Shown piece by piece: positions 17,252 through 25,559 of a stretch of DNA of 64,000 nucleotides (positions are counted from its first letter, which is position 1; each line of letters begins with the position of its first letter). The DNA is from Cellulosimicrobium sp. ES-005 (GTDB taxonomy: Bacteria > Actinomycetota > Actinomycetes > Actinomycetales > Cellulomonadaceae): assembly GCF_040448685.1 (NCBI RefSeq), contig NZ_CP159290.1, positions 62,001-126,000 of the forward strand. The letters are read 5' to 3'. The notes beneath the pieces were generated by a model. The model saw nothing but the letters and a program-made list of their open reading frames with translations, made no database searches and had not been told where the DNA came from. A program made the translations under genes and the position numbers.

Positions 17252-18232
17252 TCAGCAGGACAGGTTCGAGCCCGTCGTCGTGCCGAGGATCTGCGCGAAG
17301 CGCTGGAACGCCGCGATGCGCGACTGCACCTGCGCCGGGTTGCCGCCGTTGCACTCGAGAGAGCCGTTGATGGAGCGGATCGTCTCGCCGAAGCCGGCGC
17401 CGTTGACGATCGCCTGGTGGCCGGTCATCGTGCCCGGCCCGGACTGCGTGTTCCAGTACCACAGGCCCGTCTTCCAGGCGACGGCCGAGCTCTGCTCCAC
17501 GAGGTAGGGGTTGTTGAGCAGGTCGATGCCGAGCGCGTCACCGGCCGCCTTGTAGTTGTAGTTCCAGCTGAGCTGGATCGGACCCTTGCCGTAGTACGCG
17601 CTCTGGCCCGCGGGGCAGCCGTACGGCTTCGAGGTGTCGCAGTAGTGCGGGTAGTTCGCGGTGTTGATCTCCTTGATGTAGACGAGCCCGCCGGTCTCGT
17701 GGTCGACGTTGGCGAGGAACGCCGCAGCCTCGCGCTTGGCGACCTCGGTGCCGCCCGTCGTCGCGAAGGCCGGGTAGGCCGACAACGCGTCGACCAGGCC
17801 CTGGTACGTGTAGAACGCGTTCCGGTTCGGGAACATCTGGTTGAACTGGGCCTCGGAGACGACGAAGCCGCTCGGGTTGCCGGGGTTGCCGGGGTTGCCC
17901 GGGTCGGTCCCGCCGCCGCACGCACCCTGGGAGCGCCAGACGCCCCACTCGCCGGTGGTGCCGGGCGTCTCGCCCTGGGTCCACCAGCCGGCCTTCCAGT
18001 TCTGGCCGCCGTGGGAGACGACGGCGCCGCCCAGGTAGACGGCGCCGGAGCTCCACGCGGGGGCGCAGGTCGCGGCGTGCGCCTGCTGCGCCGGCCCGGC
18101 GACCGCCCAGGAGAGCGCTCCCGCGAGCATGAGGAAGACGGCGAGGAGCAGGGCAAGGGGACGGGACGCGGGGCGCTGGGCGACCGCGGCGGCCGCCGCG
18201 GGGGAGGGCGACGCCAGAACTCGGGTGTGCAT
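17252..18232 (-). CDS. Secreted GH19 chitinase with N-terminal CBM5/12
   Basis: 326 residues. Signal peptide of about 52 residues ending AQQAHA. Residues 55-103 form a small chitin-binding module with VYLGGAVVSHGGQNWKAGWW, then a GGTDPGNPGNPGNP linker, then a GH19 catalytic domain of about 210 residues. Both catalytic glutamates are visible, in VDHETGG and YIKEIN, with AYYGKGPIQLSWNYNYKAAG as the family core. It hydrolyses beta-1,4 links in chitin outside the cell. ATG 18232 has a GAAAGG site upstream. Its promoter region is shared with the LacI operon at 18498, including two operators, so it may be co-regulated. A signal-less paralogous domain is at 33634. Confidence 0.94.
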   Translation of the reverse strand: MHTRVLASPSPAAAAAVAQRPASRPLALLLAVFLMLAGALSWAVAGPAQQAHAATCAPAWSSGAVYLGGAVVSHGGQNWKAGWWTQGETPGTTGEWGVWRSQGACGGGTDPGNPGNPGNPSGFVVSEAQFNQMFPNRNAFYTYQGLVDALSAYPAFATTGGTEVAKREAAAFLANVDHETGGLVYIKEINTANYPHYCDTSKPYGCPAGQSAYYGKGPIQLSWNYNYKAAGDALGIDLLNNPYLVEQSSAVAWKTGLWYWNTQSGPGTMTGHQAIVNGAGFGETIRSINGSLECNGGNPAQVQSRIAAFQRFAQILGTTTGSNLSC

Positions 18233-18373
18233 CGGTGCACCTTTCGTCGATGGTCGGGTCGGTTCGAGCCTGGTGGGGCGTCGCCACGGTGGACAACCCC
18301 CGTACGCGGAACCCCGTACCCAGGGGAGGCGCGAGGCATGGCCCCGGTCCTCGGCGCGAGGCGTGCCGAGGGG

Positions 18374-18403
18374 TTGACGTCCGGGCTCGGCGGGTGCGAG
18401 AGT
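18374..18403 (+). promoter_or_regulatory. Candidate promoter of the LacI/importer/ribosylhydrolase operon
   Basis: TTGACG (18374-18379), 18-bp spacer, GAGAGT (18398-18403). The -10 is weak. It is supported by the operator directly after it at 18415 and by the absence of another candidate before the GTG at 18498. Confidence 0.45.
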
Positions 18404-18414
18404 GTGCGCAATCC

Positions 18415-18426
18415 GGAAACGTTTCC
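18415..18426. promoter_or_regulatory. LacI-type operator O1
   Basis: GGAAACGTTTCC, a perfect palindrome with the central CG of LacI-family sites, just downstream of the likely -10 box. Confidence 0.7.
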
Positions 18427-18448
18427 AGAGCGGTCATGGTCGCCGATC

Positions 18449-18462
18449 TGGAAACGTTTCCA
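18449..18462. promoter_or_regulatory. LacI-type operator O2
   Basis: TGGAAACGTTTCCA, a 14-bp perfect palindrome, same core as O1. Centre-to-centre distance is 35 bp, 36 bp before the regulator start codon. Two identical cores before a LacI gene strongly suggest autorepression. Confidence 0.72.
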
Positions 18463-18497
18463 AACGCGACGGTCCTTCGACGACGAGGTGGACGACA

Positions 18498-19598
18498 GTG
18501 ACGTCATCACGCGCCACGCTGATCCAGGTGGCACAGCGGGCCGGGGTCTCCCTGGCCTCGACCTCCCGCGCCCTGCACGGGACGGGCGCGAGCCCGGCGA
18601 TGGTCGAGCGGGTGCGCGCCGCGGCCACCGAGCTCGGCTACAGCCCGGACGCGATCGGGCGCTCGCTGCGCCTGAAGAAGACGTTCCAGGTCGCGTTCGC
18701 CGTCGCCGACATCGGCAACCCCGTCTACGTCGAGATGATGACGGCGATCCACGAGGTGCTCGCGCCGCACGGGTACCGCGTGGTCGTCATGACGACGGGG
18801 GACACCACGCGGTCGACCGTCGAACTCGTGCGCAGCCTGTCGAGCGGGTTCGTCGACGCGATGATCCTCAGCCCGCTGCGCACCGACGACGAGCTCGTCG
18901 AGGAGATCCGGCAGGCACCCGTGCCCGTCGTCGTCATCGGCCGCACCCTGGCCGACCGCGGCATCGACTCCGTGTCCACCGACTCGGCGGGCGGCATCGG
19001 CGAGGCCGTGCGTCACCTGCTCGGCCTCGGCCGCCGCCGCCTCGCGTTCCTCAACGGCCCTCTCGACACCACGCCCGGTGAGGCGCGGCAGCGCGGCTTC
19101 GACGCCGCGACGCGCGCCGACGACTTCACGGGCGAGCGTGCCGACGCCGTCGTCGCGGCGGACTTCACCGTCGCGGCGGGCCTCGCGGCCACGCTCGCGC
19201 TCCTCGACGGGACCGACGACGGCGCCCGCCCCGACGCGATCGTCGCGGCCAACGACCTGCTCGCGATCGGCGCGATCCGGGCCGTGCGCGAGCGCGGGCT
19301 GTCGGTCCCCGAGGACGTCGCCGTGACCGGCATGGACGATACCGAGATCGGGCGGGTGTTCCAGCCCAGCCTCACGAGCGTCTCGCTCGGCTCGACCGAG
19401 CGCGGGCGGATCGCCGCGGAGCTCGTCGTCGACCTCGTGGACGGCGACGCGCAGGCCGGGCGGCACACCGCCGTCGGACCGCGCCTCGTCGTGCGCGAGT
19501 CGACCGCCGCGACGCCCGAGGCGGGGGCGCAGGGCGGGGTGAGCGGCGCCGTCGGGCAGGACGCCACGGCCGCCACGACCGGAGGTGACCGCCGATGA
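18498..19598 (+). CDS. LacI-family regulator, first gene of the riboside-type operon
   Basis: 366 residues from GTG 18498, which follows GAGGTGG; an in-frame ATG at 18402 would lie upstream of both operators and is rejected. HTH: ATLIQVAQRAGVSLASTSRA, then the hinge SPDAIGRSLRLKKT and a sugar-binding effector domain. Its recognition helix (SLASTSRAL) departs from the common TVSRVL form. Two GGAAACGTTTCC operators precede it. Its stop overlaps the first permease ATG by 4 bp, so the repressor is co-transcribed with the genes it likely controls. Confidence 0.92.
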   Translation: MTSSRATLIQVAQRAGVSLASTSRALHGTGASPAMVERVRAAATELGYSPDAIGRSLRLKKTFQVAFAVADIGNPVYVEMMTAIHEVLAPHGYRVVVMTTGDTTRSTVELVRSLSSGFVDAMILSPLRTDDELVEEIRQAPVPVVVIGRTLADRGIDSVSTDSAGGIGEAVRHLLGLGRRRLAFLNGPLDTTPGEARQRGFDAATRADDFTGERADAVVAADFTVAAGLAATLALLDGTDDGARPDAIVAANDLLAIGAIRAVRERGLSVPEDVAVTGMDDTEIGRVFQPSLTSVSLGSTERGRIAAELVVDLVDGDAQAGRHTAVGPRLVVRESTAATPEAGAQGGVSGAVGQDATAATTGGDRR

Positions 19599-20557
19599 GC
19601 GCCCCGACCCTGGCGGGCGACCCGCACGCCGCCGCGGCGCGTCGGCCCGACCGGGGCGCCCCGCGCCGGACCGGCGGGATGGCGCGCGCCAAGCGGCGCG
19701 AGGCGATCGCGCTCGTCATGCCGTCGCTCCTGCCGATCCTCGTGCTGAGCGTCGCGCCGCTCGTCATGGGCGTGGCCCTGGCGTTCACCGACGCCCGGCT
19801 CGTGCGCCACCCGGACTACCAGTTCGTGGGCGTCGACAACTTCGTGCGCCTCGCGGACAACTCGTTCTTCTGGGACTCGTTCCGCATCGGCATGATCTGG
19901 GCCGTCTCGGTGACGCTGCTCCAGCTCGTCGCGGCGATGGGCCTCGCGCTGCTGCTCAACTCCGGGCTCCGGCTCCAGGGGCTGACGCGCGTCCTCGCGC
20001 TCATCCCGTGGGCCATGCCGCCGGTCGTCGTGGCGATCATGTGGCAGATGATCTACTCGCCCAACGCCGGGCCGCTCAACGCGTTCCTCGGCGCCCTCGG
20101 GCTCCCGGACGACATCAACTGGCTCGCGGACTTCTCCACCGCGCTGCCCGCGGTGATCGTCGTCGGGGTGTGGGTCGGCATGCCGCAGACCACCGTGACG
20201 CTGCTCGCCGGGCTCCAGCAGATCCCGGACGAGCTGCACGAGGCCGCGGCGATGGACGGTGCGGGCGCGTGGCGCCGGTTCACGGCGGTGACGCTCCCCA
20301 GCCTGCGGCCGATCATCACGTCCATCACGTCGCTGAACTTCATCTGGAACTTCAACTCGTTCTCGCTGGTCTACGTGCTCACCGAGGGCGGGCCGGGCGG
20401 TCGGACCATGCTGCCGATGCTCTTCACCTACCTGGAGGCGTTCAAGAACCGGAACATCGGCTACGCCGCCGCGATGGGCGTGGTCCTCGTGGTCGTCGTC
20501 GTCCTCCTGCTCGCGATCTACCTGCGGTCGCAGTTCCGCTCCGAGAAGGAGAGCTGA
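19595..20557 (+). CDS. Sugar ABC transporter permease (MalF-like)
   Basis: 320 residues. ATG overlaps the LacI stop. N-terminal basic tail, six membrane segments, EAA loop HEAAAMDGAGAWRRFTAV and the LVYVLTEGGPGG segment. Pairs with the permease at 20561. Because it is coupled to the regulator, the repressor and permease should be made in proportion. No dedicated ATPase. Confidence 0.92.
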   Translation: MSAPTLAGDPHAAAARRPDRGAPRRTGGMARAKRREAIALVMPSLLPILVLSVAPLVMGVALAFTDARLVRHPDYQFVGVDNFVRLADNSFFWDSFRIGMIWAVSVTLLQLVAAMGLALLLNSGLRLQGLTRVLALIPWAMPPVVVAIMWQMIYSPNAGPLNAFLGALGLPDDINWLADFSTALPAVIVVGVWVGMPQTTVTLLAGLQQIPDELHEAAAMDGAGAWRRFTAVTLPSLRPIITSITSLNFIWNFNSFSLVYVLTEGGPGGRTMLPMLFTYLEAFKNRNIGYAAAMGVVLVVVVVLLLAIYLRSQFRSEKES

Positions 20558-20560
20558 CCC

Positions 20561-21388
20561 GTGCGCGCACTCGTCCGCCCGGCCCAGTACGTGGCCCTGG
20601 CGTTCTACATCCTCTTCCTCGGCTTCCCGCTGCTGTGGCTCATCTCGGCCTCGCTCAAGTCGTCGGGCGAGCTCAACTCGCTCACCGTGAGCCTGATCCC
20701 GCAGGACTTCCACTGGGAGAACTACTCCCAGGCGCTCTCGCGGCAGGGCCTCGTGCGCTCGGCGTGGAACAGCGCGATCGTCGCGGTCGTCTCGACGATG
20801 CTCGTCATCGTCATCGCGCTGCCGGCGTCGTACGTGCTCGCGCGCCTGCGCGGCAAGATCCGCGCGGCGGGCGTCGGCTGGATCCTCGTGAGCCAGGTGT
20901 TCCCGGTGATCCTCATCATCCTGCCGCTGTTCCTCATCCTGCGGACCATCGGCCTCACGGACTCGCTCGTCGGGCTCACGCTCGTCCACACCACGTACAC
21001 CCTCCCGTTCGCGCTGTGGATGATGCAGGGCTACGTCTCCGCGATCCCGGTCGACCTGGAGGAGGCGGGCTCGATGGACGGCGCGAGCCGGTTCACCGTG
21101 CTCCGCACGATCGTCTTCCCGCTGCTCATGCCGGGCATCGTCGCGACGGCGATGTTCAGCTTCGTCTCCTCGTGGAACGAGTTCTTCTTCGCGCTCGTCC
21201 TGCTCCAGTCGCCCGAGAACTACACGCTGCCCATCACGCTGAAGATGTTCATCGGCGGCGAGGGCAAGGTGGCGCTCGGTCCCCTCGCCGCGGGCTCCGT
21301 GCTCGCGGCCATCCCCAGCATCGTCTTCTTCTCGATCATGCAGAAGAAGCTCACCGGCGGCCTGCTGTCCGGCGCCGTCAAGGGGTGA
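20561..21388 (+). CDS. Sugar ABC transporter permease (MalG-like)
   Basis: 275 residues from GTG 20561, about 10 bases after AAGGAG, 3 bp after the previous stop. Six membrane segments, EAA loop EEAGSMDGASRFTVLRTI, then the SSWNEFFFALVLL motif of sugar permeases. Partner of 19595 and of the lipoprotein at 21431. Confidence 0.92.
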   Translation: MRALVRPAQYVALAFYILFLGFPLLWLISASLKSSGELNSLTVSLIPQDFHWENYSQALSRQGLVRSAWNSAIVAVVSTMLVIVIALPASYVLARLRGKIRAAGVGWILVSQVFPVILIILPLFLILRTIGLTDSLVGLTLVHTTYTLPFALWMMQGYVSAIPVDLEEAGSMDGASRFTVLRTIVFPLLMPGIVATAMFSFVSSWNEFFFALVLLQSPENYTLPITLKMFIGGEGKVALGPLAAGSVLAAIPSIVFFSIMQKKLTGGLLSGAVKG

Positions 21389-21430
21389 CCCCATGAACCC
21401 CCGAACCACCCCCACCCGAAAGGTAGAACC

Positions 21431-22720
21431 ATGAAGACTCGTGGTGCGTCCATCGCCGCATGCCTCACGATCACGACCCTGCTCGTCGCGTCCTGCTCCA
21501 GCGGGGGCGGCAGCGGGGACGACGGCACCGACGGCGGCCCCGTGACGCTGAAGTTCCAGTCGCTGTCCGACCAGCCCGCCGCGATCGAGGCGACCGAGAA
21601 GATCGTCGCCGACTGGAACGAGGCGAACCCCGACGTCCAGGTCGAGATCGTGCCCGCGGGCTGGGACGGCATCTACGACAAGCTCATCACGCAGTTCAAC
21701 GGCGGCGCCGCGCCGGACATCATCCACTACGAGGCGGCGAGCATCGTGCCCTTCGCCGTGGACGGCTACCTGGCCGACCTGTCGGAGTACATGTCCGACG
21801 AGAAGCGCGCCGACATCCCCGAGGGCATCCTCGACTCCGTGACCGTCGACGACCAGGTCATCGCGTACCCGACCGAGCTGCAGTCCTACATGGGGTTCGC
21901 GAACAAGACGATGCTCGAGGCCGCCGGCGTCGAGATCCCCACGGGCGAGACCATGACGTGGGACGAGCTGCGCGAGATCGCCAAGGCCACCACGAAGGAC
22001 GGCGCGTACGGGCTCGGGTGGGGGCTCGCGAGCCCGACGGCCGCGTTCATGGCGATGGCTCCCGGGTTCGGCGGCCAGTACTTCGAGGGCACCGGCGCCG
22101 ACGCGAGCATCACCATCGGCGAGGGCGAGATGGCGCTGCCGGAGCTCGTCGACGAGATGGCGCACACCGACAACACGGTGCTGCCGGTGACCCTCACGCA
22201 GTCCGGGTCGGAGACGCTCGCGTCGTTCTACGGCGGCCAGGTCGCGATGACGATCCAGGGCTCGTTCCAGGCCGCGAACATCGCCAACGACGCGCCCGAG
22301 GGCTTCGACTGGGTCGTGCTGCCCCCGCTCGAGGGTCCCGACGGCGCCGAGCAGGCCGCCAACCCGCAGACCCTGTCGGTGAACATCGACTCCGAGCACG
22401 TCGAGGAGTCCGCGGAGTTCATCGAGTTCTTCACCGACACCGAGAACCTCGCCGCGCTCAACGAGGCGGACGCGCTCATCCCGGCGACGACGTCGGCGCA
22501 GGAGGCCATGGCGGCGTCGCTCGGCGACGAGAACGGCTGGTCGACGATCCTCTCGTCCGGTCAGTTCCTCACGTCCGCGCCGTACCTGTTCGTCGACGCG
22601 TACGCACAGTGGAAGGACACGGTCGCGACGCCCGCGTACCAGAAGTTCCTCGCCCAGGAGATCGACGCCGACCAGCTCGCGACCGAGCTCGAGTCGGGCT
22701 GGGACGAGATCACCAAGTAG
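21431..22720 (+). CDS. Sugar ABC transporter substrate-binding lipoprotein
   Basis: 429 residues. Lipobox LVASCSSGG, then a Gly/Asp linker and a solute-binding family 1 domain (LITQFNGGAAPDIIHYEAA, VAMTIQGSFQAANIAND). ATG 21431 follows GAAAGGTAG. It supplies the permeases at 19595 and 20561. The downstream ADP-ribosylglycohydrolases and ribokinase-like kinase suggest that its ligand is a ribose-containing molecule; this is inference from context only. A GC hairpin after the stop (22731-22763) would raise the level of this protein over the downstream enzymes. Confidence 0.92.
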   Translation: MKTRGASIAACLTITTLLVASCSSGGGSGDDGTDGGPVTLKFQSLSDQPAAIEATEKIVADWNEANPDVQVEIVPAGWDGIYDKLITQFNGGAAPDIIHYEAASIVPFAVDGYLADLSEYMSDEKRADIPEGILDSVTVDDQVIAYPTELQSYMGFANKTMLEAAGVEIPTGETMTWDELREIAKATTKDGAYGLGWGLASPTAAFMAMAPGFGGQYFEGTGADASITIGEGEMALPELVDEMAHTDNTVLPVTLTQSGSETLASFYGGQVAMTIQGSFQAANIANDAPEGFDWVVLPPLEGPDGAEQAANPQTLSVNIDSEHVEESAEFIEFFTDTENLAALNEADALIPATTSAQEAMAASLGDENGWSTILSSGQFLTSAPYLFVDAYAQWKDTVATPAYQKFLAQEIDADQLATELESGWDEITK

Positions 22721-22730
22721 CAGGACAAGC

Positions 22731-22763
22731 GGCGGGGTCGGTCGGTGGTCGACCGCCCCCGCC
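22731..22763. terminator. Intra-operon attenuator hairpin
   Basis: GGCGGGG...CCCCGCC arms, extended by CGGTCG/CGACCG pairing, lie 10 bp after the lipoprotein stop and before the enzyme genes. Such hairpins commonly set a higher level of binding protein. Confidence 0.55.
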
Positions 22764-22833
22764 GGGAACCGCGGCCCCCACGGGTCGCACCGGGCGCGAC
22801 CCGCGCCGAGGAGAGATCGACAGGGAGTGGACC

Positions 22834-24063
22834 GTGACCTGGCTGGACGACCGAGCGGTGGCAGTGATCACCGGAGCGGCGGTGGGGGACGCGCTGGGGG
22901 GCGCCACCGAGGGCTGGACCCCCGAGCAGATCGAGGAGCGCCACGGGGGGCGCGTGACGGGGATCGTCGAGCCCTGGTACCCGAACTGGCAGGACGCGCG
23001 TCCGATCGCGCCCTACCACAAGGGCGACGGGCACGTCACGGACGACACCCTCATGACGCGCGCGCTCGTGGAGGTGTACGCGAAGCGGCGCGAGCACCTC
23101 GACGCGTACGCGATGGCCGAGGACCTCGTGCCGCTCATGATCGGCGAGCCGCGGTGGATCCCCGAGCTCGAGTCGACCGCGCTGCTGCTCCAGCGCGTGT
23201 TCCTCGCCGAGAAGTGGATCGTCGCGCGCCTGCACTACGGGCACGTCGACCCGCGCGAGGCGGGCGTCGGGAACGTCGTCAACTGCGGCGCGGCGATGTA
23301 CGTCGCGCCCGTCGGCCTCGCGAACGCGGGCGACCCCCGCGGCGCGTACGCCGAGGCGATCGACCTCACGGGCGCGCACCAGTCGAGCTACGGCCGCGAG
23401 GCCGCGGGCGTGTTCGCGGCCATGGTCGCCGCGTCCGTCGCGCCCGGGGCGACGGTCGACGACGTCGTGCAGGCCGCGCTCGACGTCGCGCACGACGGCA
23501 CGGCCGCCGCGCTGCGCGCCGTCGTCGACGCCTTCGACGGCTGGACGACGGCGCCCACGACCGACGAGGAGGAGCGCGCCCTCGCGCGGCTGATCCGCGA
23601 CACGGTCGCGCCGTTCGACTCCGTCGGACCCGCGTACCGGCAGATGTCGATGGACGCGCGGCGCCCGTCGCGCACCAAGTCCATCGAGGAGCTGCCCGCC
23701 GCGCTCGGGTTCGTGCTCGGGCACCGCGGCGACTTCCGCGGCGCCGTGCTCGGCGCCGTGAACTACGGGCGCGACGCCGACTCGATCGCCGTCATGGCCG
23801 GTGCCGTGTGCGCCGGGCTGGGCGGGACCGCCGTCGTGCCGGACGAGTGGCTCGACGCGATCGAGGACGCGAGCCGCATGGACATCCGCGAGACGGGTCG
23901 CCTCATGGCGTCCGCGGCGGCGGACATCCTCCGCTCCGACCGCGAGCGCGCCACGTCGCGCCTGCGCGCGCTCGCCGAGCTCGGCGGCGCGTCCGTGGAC
24001 GGGAGCGGACCCGGCGTGCCCGACGGCGCGGCGCAGCCCGCGCGGGCGGGTGACCCGGCGTGA
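22834..24063 (+). CDS. ADP-ribosylglycohydrolase-family protein (DraG/ARH fold), first copy
   Basis: 409 residues from GTG 22834 with AGGGAG 6 bases upstream. GAAVGDALGG opens the fold, HVTDDTLMT carries the first magnesium acidic cluster (DDT), and YGRDADSIAVMAGAVCAGLG the second (DAD-S). These are the two metal motifs of DraG/ARH enzymes, which hydrolyse ribosyl glycosidic bonds such as ADP-ribose on arginine or serine. In this operon, with an importer and a ribokinase-like gene, I infer a catabolic role: freeing ribose from an imported riboside. The C-terminal tail after residue 365 is low in complexity. The next homologue overlaps it by 4 bp. Confidence 0.87.
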   Translation: MTWLDDRAVAVITGAAVGDALGGATEGWTPEQIEERHGGRVTGIVEPWYPNWQDARPIAPYHKGDGHVTDDTLMTRALVEVYAKRREHLDAYAMAEDLVPLMIGEPRWIPELESTALLLQRVFLAEKWIVARLHYGHVDPREAGVGNVVNCGAAMYVAPVGLANAGDPRGAYAEAIDLTGAHQSSYGREAAGVFAAMVAASVAPGATVDDVVQAALDVAHDGTAAALRAVVDAFDGWTTAPTTDEEERALARLIRDTVAPFDSVGPAYRQMSMDARRPSRTKSIEELPAALGFVLGHRGDFRGAVLGAVNYGRDADSIAVMAGAVCAGLGGTAVVPDEWLDAIEDASRMDIRETGRLMASAAADILRSDRERATSRLRALAELGGASVDGSGPGVPDGAAQPARAGDPA

Positions 24064-25559
24064 GGCTCACCTGGGCCCAGCCCGAGGACCTCCTCGCGCA
24101 CGAGCTCGTCCAGGCGACGGCGGAGGGCAAGGACCCTGCGGCGCTCGTCGACGTGCGCGAGCGCTGGACCGCTGCGGGCGGGGACCCCGTCCCCGCGGTG
24201 AGCGGTGCCGGACCGGTGCCCGCGACCCCGGCGCTCCGCACGCTCGCGCGCGACCTGCTCGTCGAGCTGGACGCGCTGCCCGCGGCGCCCGCGCCGCACG
24301 AGCCCGACGACTGGGACGCGATCCTCGCCACGCTCCCGGCGGCGCCCGGCCTGCCGACCCGCCCGGGCGCCGTCGGGTCCTCCGACGGCCTCGCCGCCGG
24401 CGCGGCGACCGGAACCGCCACCGCCGCCGACGCCGCGTACGCCGACCGCGTGCTCGGCGCCTGGACCGGCCGCGCGGCGGGCTGCCTGCTCGGCAAGCCG
24501 GTCGAGAAGATCCCGCGCGCCGGGATCGAGGAGATCCTGCGCGCGACGGGCCGGTGGCCCCTCGACCGCTGGTTCACCGCCGTCGGGCTGCCCGACGACG
24601 TCGCCGCGCGCTGGCCGTGGAACCGGCGCAGCGCCCCGACGTCGCTCGAGGAGAACATCGACGGGATGCCGGAGGACGACGACCTCAACTACCCGATCCT
24701 CGCGCTCGCCCTGCTGGAGCGGCACGGGCGCGGCTTCACGACCGACGACGTCGCGCAGCTCTGGCTCGACGCGCTGCCCGCGGGCCGCGTGTTCACCGCC
24801 GAGCGCGCCGCGTACCGCAACATCCTGGACGCGCGGCCGGTGCCGGAGACGGCGACGCACCACAACCCGTTCCGCGAGTGGATCGGCGCGCTCATCCGCA
24901 CGGACGTGCTCGGCTGGGTCTCGCCCGGCGACGTGCGCGAGGCCGCGCGCCTCGCGTGGACGGACGCGCGCCTGAGCCACACGCGCAACGGCGCGTACGG
25001 CGCGATGTGGGCGGCCGCGCTCGCGTCGGCGGCGATGGTCTGCGAGACGGTGGACGAGGTGCTCGACGCGGCGGACGCCGTCGTGCCGCCGGGCAGCCGC
25101 CTGGCCGCCGCGATCCGGCTCGGCAGGGACGCGGGCCGCGACGGCGACGCGTCCGAGGCGGGCGTGCGCGCCGGGCTCGACGCGATCCACGCCGCGTACG
25201 GCGACCTGCACTGGGTGCACGTGCTCAACAACGCCGCGGTGATCGCCTACGCGCTCACCGCGGGGCGCGGCGCGGACGGCCGCGGCGACTTCGGCGCGAG
25301 CGTCGCGATCGCCGTCACCGCGGGGTGGGACACCGACTCCGCCGGCGCGACGGTCGGCGGCGTGGTGGGTGCGCTGCAGGGCGTCGACGGGATCGGCCCG
25401 CAGTGGACGCGCCCGCTCGACGGCCGCATCGCGACCTCGCTGCCCGGTGGCGAGCAGAGGATCGTGGACCTCGCGGCGCGGACGGTCGCGCTCGCGACGG
25501 TCCCGGTCGTGGTGGCCGGGGGAGCCGTGCAGGGTTCCGCGGAGGAGGTACGGGCATGA
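24060..25559 (+). CDS. ADP-ribosylglycohydrolase-family protein, second copy with N-terminal extension
   Basis: 499 residues from GTG 24060 (overlaps upstream stop). Residues 1-120 are an Ala/Pro-rich region without clear homology. The ARH fold follows: GRAAGCLLGKPVEKIP, GMPEDDDLNY with the first acidic cluster as DDD, and ITAGWDTDSAGA-like sequence VTAGWDTDSAGATVGG with the second (DTD-S). It differs enough from the 22834 protein to act on another substrate or anomer. Both lie between the importer and the kinase genes. Cytoplasmic; no signal peptide. Confidence 0.86.
   Translation: MRLTWAQPEDLLAHELVQATAEGKDPAALVDVRERWTAAGGDPVPAVSGAGPVPATPALRTLARDLLVELDALPAAPAPHEPDDWDAILATLPAAPGLPTRPGAVGSSDGLAAGAATGTATAADAAYADRVLGAWTGRAAGCLLGKPVEKIPRAGIEEILRATGRWPLDRWFTAVGLPDDVAARWPWNRRSAPTSLEENIDGMPEDDDLNYPILALALLERHGRGFTTDDVAQLWLDALPAGRVFTAERAAYRNILDARPVPETATHHNPFREWIGALIRTDVLGWVSPGDVREAARLAWTDARLSHTRNGAYGAMWAAALASAAMVCETVDEVLDAADAVVPPGSRLAAAIRLGRDAGRDGDASEAGVRAGLDAIHAAYGDLHWVHVLNNAAVIAYALTAGRGADGRGDFGASVAIAVTAGWDTDSAGATVGGVVGALQGVDGIGPQWTRPLDGRIATSLPGGEQRIVDLAARTVALATVPVVVAGGAVQGSAEEVRA

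Noticed and set aside
22834-25559. The two ARH-fold proteins as part of a nitrogenase-regulating DraT/DraG system or an antiphage/toxin immunity pair
   Set aside because: No nitrogenase, DraT, ADP-ribosyltransferase toxin or defence gene is nearby; the importer and kinase context favours catabolism.
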